A stretch of DNA of 14,857 nucleotides from Vampirovibrionales bacterium (GCA_025451145.1 JANWKX010000151.1:1-14857), one strand, 5' to 3'; shown: positions 7,118 to 13,829, counted from the stretch's first letter. The notes: generated by a model from the sequence alone, not told the origin. A program made the numbers and translations.

Positions 7118-8011
7118 TTAGCCGCCAAAGAAAAATTTGAGGATGGGCAGGTTTCTTAGCCAATTGATAAAGGATTCCAAAAAGGTATGACTACGTTGAG
7201 CGGTTGCTTGCACAGTAGGTGGTGGTGGTGGTACATTTGCATTCTCTTGTACTACTCCACCAGGATTAGCCCAACGAGTACCTACCTCAGGTTTTGCATT
7301 CACGTAAGAGCCTGACTCAAGCACATTTTGAAATGCTTGAAACTTCTTTTGTAAATCATTGGGATTTAGATCAGCAACTGCAATCGTAATTGTCAAATGG
7401 CCACCTTCATCTGCAAATTTTTTAATGCCAGAGAGCATCGCCTTGGCCGATTGTTCATCCGTTAAATCTCCAAGTGCTCCTGTACCTAAAGTCGGCATGA
7501 CAATCGACTCACAACCCTTTTCTTGAGCCTGTTGCAGCGCATGATAGACCGAATCTTGGATTGTTTTGAACTCTTTGTCTCTTCCCGAGTCAGCAGAGAC
7601 CACATGGATGATATATTTTCCATCTTGAATCGGGGTCACATGAGCATCACCATATTGCTGTGGACCCCTCGTTTGAAGTAAATGAATATAGTCGTTAAGG
7701 GCTGTTCTTCCAAATTTACGAATAATGGCTCCGCCTACCCCCGAATCCGAAGCCGAATCATTGAACTCCGGGAGCACATAGGCACTTGCCGGGATTGCTG
7801 TCATATCACCGACCGTTAAATTGACGGTGGTGTCACCAATTTTGCCTTGAACCGGCTGTATCTCGGTGGGATCGGATGAGCCAAACCGGACTTTTAACGA
7901 TTGATGAAACGCATCCGCTTGAGCTTGAGGAGCCGGTTGATGATTTCGAGAAGCAGAGGATGTTGCTGCTAGATTGCCTGATAATTTTTGTGAAACGCCG
8001 TAAATACTCAT
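7118..8011 (-). CDS. Macro-domain protein with proline tract and hydrophobic tail
   Basis: 297 residues from ATG 8011, with AGAGGA about 11 bases upstream; the frame is open to 8083 but with no ribosome binding site there. Residues 1-55 are low complexity. A macro domain (ADP-ribose binding or hydrolysis in the family) covers about 60-210: VNLTVGDM (63-70), PEFND (81-85) where most members have NAAN, GVGGAI (91-96), YIIHVVSADSG (123-133) and MPTLGTGALG (162-171). Asn84 aligns with the second, catalytic-type Asn; the first Asn is replaced. Then come a linker with PPPPP (251-255) and a hydrophobic end FINWLRNLPILKFFFGG (281-297) that could attach to a membrane or partner. Activity on ADP-ribose is inferred from the fold; binding only, or another nucleotide-linked ligand, is possible. 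Confidence 0.82.
   Translation of the reverse strand: MSIYGVSQKLSGNLAATSSASRNHQPAPQAQADAFHQSLKVRFGSSDPTEIQPVQGKIGDTTVNLTVGDMTAIPASAYVLPEFNDSASDSGVGGAIIRKFGRTALNDYIHLLQTRGPQQYGDAHVTPIQDGKYIIHVVSADSGRDKEFKTIQDSVYHALQQAQEKGCESIVMPTLGTGALGDLTDEQSAKAMLSGIKKFADEGGHLTITIAVADLNPNDLQKKFQAFQNVLESGSYVNAKPEVGTRWANPGGVVQENANVPPPPPTVQATAQRSHTFLESFINWLRNLPILKFFFGG
7217..7233 (-). repeat. Short trinucleotide repeat encoding the proline tract
   Basis: On the plus strand GGT is repeated five times, which is a run of CCA/ACC on the coding strand encoding most of the PPPPP stretch of the macro-domain protein. It is short and in frame; length changes by slippage would alter only the number of prolines. Confidence 0.6.
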
Positions 8012-8377
8012 AACGCTCGGGTTCCTCTTTTTATGAATTAATTCTGCTCTGCATAAACCCCACTGAAACATAAATGATGCCATTTGTTACCCAAGTTTTA
8101 AGTCGATGTTTACATTCCAATGCTTTATTGATGTTGGCAAATATTGATAATTTAAAAAGAGAAAGGGGTAAAGGGCGAAGCCCTTTAATGAAGGAGGGAG
8201 GGGTGTTTGAGGGGAGGGAACGGACCCTCAATCATAAGTCCGTATTTACCAATAACCCTTTGTCTGAGACCTGGATCTTCCCAAAATTCATTTTTTAAGA
8301 CGATATCCCCAGATCGCGGGTTTGTTACGCTGGTTAAACTGCACAAAACGATGACCCCATCTTGAGAGCGCATCTTC
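8012..8377. other. 366-base divergent spacer, no convincing gene
   Basis: The spacer lies between the start of the macro-domain gene (minus) and the start of the TPR/GT41 gene (plus). Its left third (8030-8160) is AT-rich and must hold the macro-gene promoter, but I find only weak -35/-10 pairs. The middle (8160-8231) holds two hairpins and a G-run described separately. The right third has no clear promoter for the GT41 gene; TTGTCT near 8262 is the best -35 but lacks a matching -10. Short open frames on both strands (up to 74 codons) show no family features, and overlap the structured DNA, so I do not call them genes. Confidence 0.6.
8169..8231. repeat. Two hairpins and a G-quadruplex-pattern run
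   Basis: TAAAGGGC (8169-8176) and GCCCTTTA (8180-8187) form a perfect 8-base-pair stem with the 3-base loop GAA, containing the very stable GCGAAGC mini-hairpin. TTGAGGG (8207-8213) pairs with CCCTCAA (8225-8231) around 11 bases. Between and overlapping, 8196-8218 has four G runs of 3-4 bases with loops of 1, 7 and 1 bases, which meets the usual G-quadruplex pattern on the plus strand. On the minus strand the first hairpin is followed by a pyrimidine-rich stretch ending in TTTTT, so it could also act as an attenuator in the macro-gene leader. It may be a dispersed intergenic repeat; only one copy is seen here. Confidence 0.45.
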
Positions 8378-11131
8378 ATGGCCGTGATTTCAGAGCTCCT
8401 AAAAGAAGGTTATACCTATCACCTCAATGGTCAGTACCCTGAGGCTGAGGCGGTTTATCGCCAAATTCTGGCCCATGACCCCGGTCATGACGAGGCTTAC
8501 TTTTTATTGAGCACTGTTTTGGTGCAAACCGGGGACACTTCAAAACAAGCAGAAGCACAAGCCCTTCTGACAACCTATCTTCAAAAGAACCAAGCTCAAG
8601 CCGAGTTCTACAACAAACTTGGTGTGCAGTATTTCGAGAAGAAAGCTTTTCCAATCGCCCAAAAATGTTATCAGAAAGCCCTTCGCTATAATCCCAACTA
8701 TTTTATTGCCTGGAATAACCTGGGGAATGTGTACCAGGAGACCGGCCATCATCAGGAAGCGATTAATCATTATCTCAAAGCCATCTCAATCCGCCCGGAG
8801 TCTCCTGAGGTTCTCTATAACACAGCCAATGCATATGTTTCCGCGGAGGCTCTCGACGAGGCTGTTGGGTATTACCAAAAGGCCATTGAGATACAACCTA
8901 CCTTCTGGAATGCACACCTGAACCTTGGGAAGGCATACCATCAGCAAAATAAACTGGATGAGGCTTTGGCCACTCTAGAAACCGCTTTATCCCTCCTGCC
9001 CAATGACCCGGAAACCTTGTTGAGTATCGGGCAGGTCTACAGCGATCAGGGAGATCCTCAAAAAGCCATTAACACCATTGAGCTGATCTTAAAGACTCAA
9101 CCCAGCTATGCTGCGGCGTACTTTCATATCGGGCAGATTTTTCAGAAGAATAATCAATTCAGTGATGCGGAAAATCAGTATCACCTGGCCCTGAAATTCA
9201 GTCCTGAGTATGAGGAGGCTTATTTTAATCTGGGCGTGATCTACCAGAAAATGGAATCGTTTGATAAGGCAGAGCAAGCTTATCTGCAAGCCATTCGCTT
9301 GAAACCTGAACATGTTGAGGCCTATACTAACCTGGCAGGTGCCCTGATTCGCCTCAGCAGACTGGATGAAGCCTACCGGTATAGTGAAAAGGCCCTTAGC
9401 CTGGATCCCAAATCACGATGGGCCTACCATAACCTGGGAGCTATCTTGCGGGAGCGAGGAAATATCGAACAGGCCTTCGAGATGTTCAAGCAGGCGCTTA
9501 ACCTGAAGCCCGATGATGCGGTTGCCTATCATAACCTGGGGATTTTGTTCCAATTTCGTTCCGAGTTTACAAAGGCCGCTGAATGCTTCAAGCAGGCCAC
9601 TGAGATTGATCCCAATTTCAGCTTTTCCTGGCGAGGCTTGGCAGACGCTCTTGCGGATGCCGGTCATAACCAGGAATCCCAAGATGCCTACGAAAAAGCC
9701 ATCGAGTTAAACCCACGGGATGAGTTCAAGGTTCAGAAGGCAAAGTCTCTGCCCCCCATTTACCAGGACACAAAATCAATCCAGAAATGGCGAAAGCATT
9801 TTATTCGCTCCATTAAGGCCCTTCATAAACGCTCACCCTTGAATATTAAAAACCCCATGGCGCAAATTGGATCGGCAAACTTCTTTCTGGCCTATCATGG
9901 CGAAAATGACAAAGAGCCTCAAGAACTCTATACCAAGCTGATTTCGGATCTGGACGTCTGGAAAACCCATAACTACCAATACAACGAGAAGCCCAAAATT
10001 GGGTTTATTTCCCGGTTCTTTTCCAGTGAGCACACCATTGGACGCTTGATGCTGGGTATTATTAACCAACTGCCACGGGACCGCTTTGATGTGGTGGTTA
10101 TTACCGTCAGTTCTCCTGAATCACCTCCGGTGACCCAACCTTATACCCATATTAACCTGTCATCCACCCATTTTGAGGTGTCTACCCAGACTGTTGCCGA
10201 TTTGAACCTGGATGTTCTGTATTATGCCGATATTGGCATGGAGCCGACTACCTATTTTATGGCCTATAATCGCCTGGCCCCGGTTCAATGCGTCACCTGG
10301 GGGCATCCTGTGACAACAGGCATCAAAACCATCGATTATTTTATTTCGAGCAAGCTTTTGGAAACCGATGAGGCAGATGACCACTATTCTGAAAAGCTGG
10401 TCAGGCTGGAGACATTACCCACTTATTATTACAAACCCAATGTGCAGCCGGAGCAATTCACACGGGAACACTATGGGCTAAGCCCTACCGCCCATCTCTA
10501 TTTGTGTCCGCAATCGGTCTTTAAAATTCACCCTGACTTTGACGAGATCATGCGCGATATCCTTCGCAAAGACCCTGAAGGTGAAATTCTTTTATTGAAT
10601 GCCTATTGCCAGGATTGGAACGATTTGCTCATGCAGCGATTTCGCAAGAGCTTCCCCGATGTTCTCGATCGGCTTCGGATTCTCGATAGAATGACCTGGC
10701 ATGAATTTGTCGGCCTGATGGAAATTGCGGATGTCATGCTGGACACACTCTATTTCGGCGGCGGTAATACCAATTATGAAGCCTTTGCCCTGGGAACCCC
10801 GATTGTGACCATGCCTACAGATTTTATGAGGGGAAGAGTGACTCATGGCTGCTACCTGAAAATGGGGATTGACGATTGTATTGCCGAGACCCGTGAAGCG
10901 TATGTGGATATTGCGGTTCGTATCGCCACGCAACCGGATATTCGCCAGTCGATTAAATCGAGAATTCTGGAAGTGAATACGCTGTTATACGAAGATCAAT
11001 TCGCTGTGGATGCTATGGTTGAATTTTTTGAGCAAGCCATGGCGCCTCACCGCGCCAAAGCCTTAGCCGAGAAAGAAAGTGCCACAACTGACCATCTTCA
11101 TCAAGAACCTGCCCAAACAATTGCTGGATAG
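8378..11131 (+). CDS. TPR-repeat GT41 glycosyltransferase (SPINDLY/OGT type)
   Basis: 917 residues, probably cytoplasmic, with no signal peptide. Residues about 4-448 are thirteen TPR repeats of 34 residues, most with the pattern AYxNLGxxYxxxGxxxEAxxxYxKAIxLxP. A linker follows, then a GT41 catalytic domain from about 538: KPKIGFISRFF with SSEH (His552, aligned with the OGT His498 region), VFKIHP with Lys716 (aligned with the nucleotide-binding Lys842 of OGT), and FGGGNTNYEAFALGTPIVT (from about 793). GT41 enzymes transfer GlcNAc or another sugar from a nucleotide sugar to Ser/Thr of proteins, or to Asn in HMW1C-like enzymes, with the TPRs recognising the substrate. The sugar and targets here are unknown. 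The ribosome binding site is weak (GAGAG). The gene is divergent from the macro-domain gene and stands alone. Confidence 0.93.
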   Translation: MAVISELLKEGYTYHLNGQYPEAEAVYRQILAHDPGHDEAYFLLSTVLVQTGDTSKQAEAQALLTTYLQKNQAQAEFYNKLGVQYFEKKAFPIAQKCYQKALRYNPNYFIAWNNLGNVYQETGHHQEAINHYLKAISIRPESPEVLYNTANAYVSAEALDEAVGYYQKAIEIQPTFWNAHLNLGKAYHQQNKLDEALATLETALSLLPNDPETLLSIGQVYSDQGDPQKAINTIELILKTQPSYAAAYFHIGQIFQKNNQFSDAENQYHLALKFSPEYEEAYFNLGVIYQKMESFDKAEQAYLQAIRLKPEHVEAYTNLAGALIRLSRLDEAYRYSEKALSLDPKSRWAYHNLGAILRERGNIEQAFEMFKQALNLKPDDAVAYHNLGILFQFRSEFTKAAECFKQATEIDPNFSFSWRGLADALADAGHNQESQDAYEKAIELNPRDEFKVQKAKSLPPIYQDTKSIQKWRKHFIRSIKALHKRSPLNIKNPMAQIGSANFFLAYHGENDKEPQELYTKLISDLDVWKTHNYQYNEKPKIGFISRFFSSEHTIGRLMLGIINQLPRDRFDVVVITVSSPESPPVTQPYTHINLSSTHFEVSTQTVADLNLDVLYYADIGMEPTTYFMAYNRLAPVQCVTWGHPVTTGIKTIDYFISSKLLETDEADDHYSEKLVRLETLPTYYYKPNVQPEQFTREHYGLSPTAHLYLCPQSVFKIHPDFDEIMRDILRKDPEGEILLLNAYCQDWNDLLMQRFRKSFPDVLDRLRILDRMTWHEFVGLMEIADVMLDTLYFGGGNTNYEAFALGTPIVTMPTDFMRGRVTHGCYLKMGIDDCIAETREAYVDIAVRIATQPDIRQSIKSRILEVNTLLYEDQFAVDAMVEFFEQAMAPHRAKALAEKESATTDHLHQEPAQTIAG

Positions 11132-11176
11132 GGCAATCTTGCTAAGAAACGCTTCCAGTGCGAGCTCAATTTTCTT

Positions 11177-11215
11177 AAATTTCAGTTACAAGTTAACAAG
11201 AAACTAAAATTTTTT
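11177..11215 (+). terminator. Weak AT-rich stem-loop after the GT41 gene
   Basis: AAATTTCAGTT (11177-11187) can pair with AACTAAAATTT (11202-11212) with one mismatch around a 14-base loop, and a T-rich stretch follows. It is 46 bases after the GT41 stop. The stem has few GC pairs, so it would be a weak intrinsic terminator; transcription may partly continue into the small gene that follows. Confidence 0.3.
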
Positions 11216-11249
11216 GTCTTTATATTAATAACTGTTTTATGTTGAAACG

Positions 11250-11267
11250 CTCATGCATGGGCATGAG
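11250..11267 (+). promoter_or_regulatory. Perfect hairpin in the leader of the small two-repeat gene
   Basis: CTCATGC (11250-11256) and GCATGAG (11261-11267) form a perfect 7-base-pair stem with the 4-base loop ATGG. It ends 21 bases before the G-rich ribosome binding site (11289-11294). A possible promoter lies just upstream (TTGTCT 11214-11219; TATGTT 11238-11243), which would put the hairpin at the very 5' end of the message, where it could stabilise it. This role is inferred. Confidence 0.4.
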
Positions 11268-11300
11268 TCATAAATGATAGCGAATAATGGGGGGTATGAT

Positions 11301-11537
11301 ATGGGGCAAGTTAACAGTTATGGCAGTGTTTATGGGAAAGTCACTGGAGCCTTGGGACAATCAGTTGCGCCTGTTACAAAATGGGTTGAACAAGGTGGTG
11401 TATTCGGTCACCTTGGCGGTAATGGCGGGCCTAATTGTTTGGGTAAAGCGCAAGGAGCAGTTTGTGATGCTTTAGGCCATGCAACCCAACCCATACAAGA
11501 TTATTTTACAAAAGGTAGTGTTGTTGGACATATGTAG
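11301..11537 (+). CDS. Small Gly-rich protein made of two imperfect repeats
   Basis: 78 residues from ATG 11301, preceded by GGGGGG at 11289-11294. An ATG at 11274 in the same frame would add nine residues but has no ribosome binding site. I do not recognise the family. Two units align: residues 12-38 (GK..GAL......V.KWVE.GGVFGHL) and 48-78 (GK..GAV......PI.DYFTKGSVVGHM), each ending in G[VS]V.GH plus a hydrophobic residue and each with an amphipathic helix-like centre. Two Cys (46 and 55) sit around the junction. No signal peptide or membrane span is visible. It has its own leader hairpin and a strong terminator, which together suggest an independently expressed, perhaps abundant, small protein. 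Function unknown; secreted or self-assembling roles would be guesses. Confidence 0.68.
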   Translation: MGQVNSYGSVYGKVTGALGQSVAPVTKWVEQGGVFGHLGGNGGPNCLGKAQGAVCDALGHATQPIQDYFTKGSVVGHM

Positions 11538-11545
11538 AAAAAGTA

Positions 11546-11582
11546 AGCTCCCAAGCGTTGTGATGCTTTAGGGGGCTATTTT
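11546..11582. terminator. Intrinsic terminator, probably bidirectional
   Basis: AGCTCCC (11546-11552) pairs with GGGGGCT (11571-11577, one G-T pair) and AAGC (11553-11556) with GCTT (11565-11568), with an 8-base loop and a small 2-base bulge. ATTTTC follows on the plus strand and a TTTTTC run follows on the minus strand. It sits 8 bases after the small-gene stop and 70 bases after the mtnC stop, so it can end both transcripts. Confidence 0.75.
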
Positions 11583-11651
11583 CACATATTTCTCTTAATT
11601 TTGAGTAGTGTCAAATGGTCTGGCACTTGATTTTCCGCAGGCGAATTGAGT

Positions 11652-12353
11652 TTACACTTTGGAAGGTGTTTGCAAAATTGAGCTGAAATCCAGGTAAACC
11701 GGAAATCGAGAGTCAGGCAACGTGGATGCTTCCCGGGCGAGCAGCCCAACGGAAAATCCCATTGAATGAGCGGCTGCCAACTCGGCTTCAATATCTGATA
11801 AAAATAATATTTCATTGGCCGGGCGATTCAACTGCTCGGCAATAGTGGCATAAGCCTTTGGATCCTGCTTGGCGCCGATACGGGTATCAAAGTAGTGGCT
11901 AAAAAACGGGTTTAAATTACCATAAGGTGTGTATTGAAACAGAAGTTTTTGTGCCTGAACAGATCCGGAAGAATAGATACCCACTTCGATACCTGCTTGC
12001 TGCCAGCGTTTCAACGCCTCGATAACATCCGGGTAGAGATGGCTTTGATACTCACCTTGTTCGTAGCCCGTCCTCCAAAGTTCGCCTTGAAGCGCTTTCA
12101 ATGCTGTATGTTTTCGATCCGTATCAATCCACTTCAGGAGATACGCAATCGCCTCGTTGTTATCAATTTGCCGTCGGTCTTCCGACAAAACGGTTTCCTT
12201 AACCCGCTTCAGATTCTCCTGAACAAAGGGCGAATCAAGATGATTTAAAACATACGCTTCAAGATGCTGGCGAGCATAGGGAAACAAAACCTGATGCACA
12301 AAGCGAACATCGGTTGTGGTGCCTTCGATATCCAGGAGAATAAAGCGGATCAT
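11652..12353 (-). CDS. mtnC: Enolase-phosphatase E1 of methionine salvage
   Basis: 233 residues, a HAD-superfamily bifunctional enzyme that enolises and then dephosphorylates 2,3-diketo-5-methylthiopentyl-1-phosphate to the acireductone. Seen: motif I LDIEGTTTD with Asp8 and Glu10, motif II YSSGS (127-131), the lysine of GAKQDPKAY (Lys162), and the Mg-binding LSDIEAEL (185-192). The segment DTRIGAKQDP is typical of MtnC rather than of other HAD phosphatases, and the length matches the family (about 225-260). The ATG overlaps the mtnD stop by four bases (ATGA), so translation is probably coupled. It is the last gene of the minus-strand mtn block and is followed by the bidirectional terminator. 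It produces the substrate of the enzyme encoded just upstream. Confidence 0.95.
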   Translation of the reverse strand: MIRFILLDIEGTTTDVRFVHQVLFPYARQHLEAYVLNHLDSPFVQENLKRVKETVLSEDRRQIDNNEAIAYLLKWIDTDRKHTALKALQGELWRTGYEQGEYQSHLYPDVIEALKRWQQAGIEVGIYSSGSVQAQKLLFQYTPYGNLNPFFSHYFDTRIGAKQDPKAYATIAEQLNRPANEILFLSDIEAELAAAHSMGFSVGLLAREASTLPDSRFPVYLDFSSILQTPSKV

Positions 12354-12889
12354 GGCGTACTCAATACTTTTTGATAGCGCTCATGGATACCGGAGTTTGT
12401 GTAGTGGGGTATCCAACCACTGGCATCGGTAAAAATACGGATGGCTTTGACATGGGGCCTGTCCCCTAAGTCAAACCAGTGTTTATACCCTGCTGGGACT
12501 GAGAGTAAATCTCCTGCCTGGCAAAGAACACAGATCACCGGTTCATCATCTCCCAAATTAAACCAGAACCACCCTTGGCCCTCGACGAAAAATCGGACTT
12601 CATCTTCGGAATGGGTATGTTCGGCCAAAAACTTGGCTTTGAGTGCCTCGATATTTTGGGTTTGAGGGTGAACCGAAATGACATCGGCGGTTTGGTAGCC
12701 ATGGGTTGCCATAAAGGGTTTCAAGGCATCCTGATAGGCTGTTAAAATAATCTCTTCGTCGGCATCTAAGGCAAGCGGTTGATTGGCCTGCCATTGCTCA
12801 AGGGTAATGCCTCGTTGCGACAAGTAGGATTGAATCGCCGGGAAAGCGTTCAATTGCTCATTTTTATCAGGAATAAACAGTATGGCCAT
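12350..12889 (-). CDS. mtnD: Acireductone dioxygenase
   Basis: 179 residues, a cupin-fold metalloenzyme acting after MtnC: it oxidises the acireductone to 4-methylthio-2-oxobutanoate and formate with Fe, or to methylthiopropionate, CO and formate in the off-pathway Ni form. The four metal ligands are visible: His91 and His93 in EHTHSEDE, Glu97, and His137 in PAGYKHWFD, with nearly the spacing of the Klebsiella enzyme (96, 98, 102, 140). RFFVEGQGWFWF follows the first ligands as usual. Which metal is used cannot be read from the sequence. It overlaps mtnB by 23 bases upstream and mtnC by 4 bases downstream, so the three genes are tightly coupled. Confidence 0.96.
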   Translation of the reverse strand: MAILFIPDKNEQLNAFPAIQSYLSQRGITLEQWQANQPLALDADEEIILTAYQDALKPFMATHGYQTADVISVHPQTQNIEALKAKFLAEHTHSEDEVRFFVEGQGWFWFNLGDDEPVICVLCQAGDLLSVPAGYKHWFDLGDRPHVKAIRIFTDASGWIPHYTNSGIHERYQKVLSTP

Positions 12890-13550
12890 AAGATCTTAAT
12901 TTTAAGACACAATCAAATAGAAATTCAAAGGCTTCCACATGACGCTTGGCCTGTGCAGGTGTTTCACCCCATGCATAAAGCCCATGCCCGGCCAATAGAA
13001 AGCCATGCAAAGGATCTTGTCGAGATGCTAAATCAGCTTCAATCAATTGGGATAAGGCTGACATATCCTGTGAGTTTGGGTAGATTGGAACATCCAACAC
13101 CGTGTCATGATGTTTAATGCCTTCAAAGGCTTTGAGCATTTCAAACCCCTGGAGTTGAAGCTTATTTTGGGCCTGATCTAATAAAGACAGAACCGTTGCG
13201 TTTACCGAGTGGACATGAAGGACGGTTGTCACTTGGGGAAACCGCTTGTATATGATCAGGTGAAGCACTGTTTCAGCAGAAGGCTTAGCATCTGGTTGTT
13301 CAGAGCCAATCACGTTTCCTAGTAAATCCACATCCAGAAAATCATCAATGGTCAAGCTCCCTTTATCCAGGCCGGAGACGGAGATAGATACCTTTTCTGG
13401 ATCATTTAAAGCCCGGCAGGAAAAATTGGAGCTGGTGGCCGGGGTCCAATGTCTTGAATGTAGAAATCGTATGACATCTACCAACGCTTCCTTTTGCTGG
13501 CAAAGCGTTTGGATATTTTGAGATACGTGTGATTGGAGAGAGGCTGTCAT
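12867..13550 (-). CDS. mtnB: Methylthioribulose-1-phosphate dehydratase
   Basis: 227 residues, a class II aldolase-fold zinc enzyme that dehydrates 5-methylthioribulose-1-phosphate to the diketo compound used by MtnC. Seen: the early SSNFSCR segment (40-46) that stands where the family has its phosphate-binding SGN-type loop, VSGLDKG (58-64), the catalytic-type Glu93 in PSAET, the zinc ligands His112 and His114 in LHVHS, and His189 in AGHGLYAWG. Context with mtnD and mtnC separates it from fuculose or ribulose aldolases. I start at ATG 13548-13550 because AAGGA lies 6 bases upstream; an in-frame ATG at 13619 would add 23 residues without homology or a ribosome binding site. It is the first mtn gene, 92 bases after tRNA-Arg; mtnA is not in the window. 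Confidence 0.93.
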   Translation of the reverse strand: MTASLQSHVSQNIQTLCQQKEALVDVIRFLHSRHWTPATSSNFSCRALNDPEKVSISVSGLDKGSLTIDDFLDVDLLGNVIGSEQPDAKPSAETVLHLIIYKRFPQVTTVLHVHSVNATVLSLLDQAQNKLQLQGFEMLKAFEGIKHHDTVLDVPIYPNSQDMSALSQLIEADLASRQDPLHGFLLAGHGLYAWGETPAQAKRHVEAFEFLFDCVLKLRSYGHTVYS

Positions 13551-13642
13551 TGGGAGTCCTTGCCAAAGCACTTTGATAACCGAAATTGGACACACCCGTA
13601 GTGATATATCAAACTTCAAACGGAAGGCCTGAATAGAGAAAA

Positions 13643-13716
13643 TACCCCAGATAGGATTCGAACCTATGACCTACCGCTTAGAAGGCGGTTGCTCTATCCA
13701 ACTGAGCTACTGAGGC
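13643..13716 (-). tRNA. tRNA-Arg, anticodon TCT
   Basis: 74 bases folding as a standard cloverleaf on the minus strand. The acceptor stem GCCTCAG pairs with CTGGGGT (with two G-T pairs) and the discriminator is A. The D arm contains AGCTCAGTTGGATAGAGC, the anticodon stem ACCGC/GCGGT holds the loop CTTCTAA with anticodon TCT (reads AGA, AGG by wobble), and the T arm has GGTTCGAATCC. The 3' CCA is not encoded, so it must be added by a nucleotidyltransferase. The gene points the same way as the mtn genes and lies 92 bases before mtnB. Confidence 0.96.
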
Positions 13717-13755
13717 ATTTCTAAACCATTTTAGAGCGAAAGTGCATCTATGGGA

Positions 13756-13782
13756 ATTATACCAATAAAGCATCGATGGCAA
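13756..13782 (-). promoter_or_regulatory. Extended -10 promoter of tRNA-Arg
   Basis: On the minus strand a perfect TATAAT (13756-13761) is preceded by TGG, making an extended -10 (TGNTATAAT). TTGCCA (13777-13782, 5 of 6 to the -35 consensus) lies only 15 bases upstream, short but tolerable with an extended -10. The tRNA starts about 33 bases after the expected start point. I see no comparably good promoter between the tRNA and mtnB, so read-through into the mtn genes is likely. Confidence 0.6.
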
Positions 13783-13829
13783 GCCTTGGTTCGGATGCAT
13801 GGAGGATGTGCCGTAATAGTGCCCACTCA

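Noticed and set aside
7118..8011. Macro-domain gene as part of a DarT-DarG toxin-antitoxin pair
   Set aside because: No DarT-like ADP-ribosyltransferase is next to it and the C-terminal part differs from DarG; the neighbours are DUF445 and GT41 genes.
8031..8298. Open frames of 66-74 codons on both strands in the macro/GT41 spacer, one with a GTG at 8203 after a purine-rich AAGGAGGG
   Set aside because: The Shine-Dalgarno-like match is part of the G-run, the two frames overlap each other on opposite strands, and neither has recognisable protein features.
13551..13642. Riboswitch (SAM or related) in front of mtnB
   Set aside because: The gap is 92 bases, shows no conserved stems or terminator-antiterminator pair, and looks like simple spacer after a tRNA.
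13643..13716. tRNA gene as an integration site of a mobile element
   Set aside because: No integrase, no repeated copy of the tRNA 3' end and no change of gene type are seen around it.
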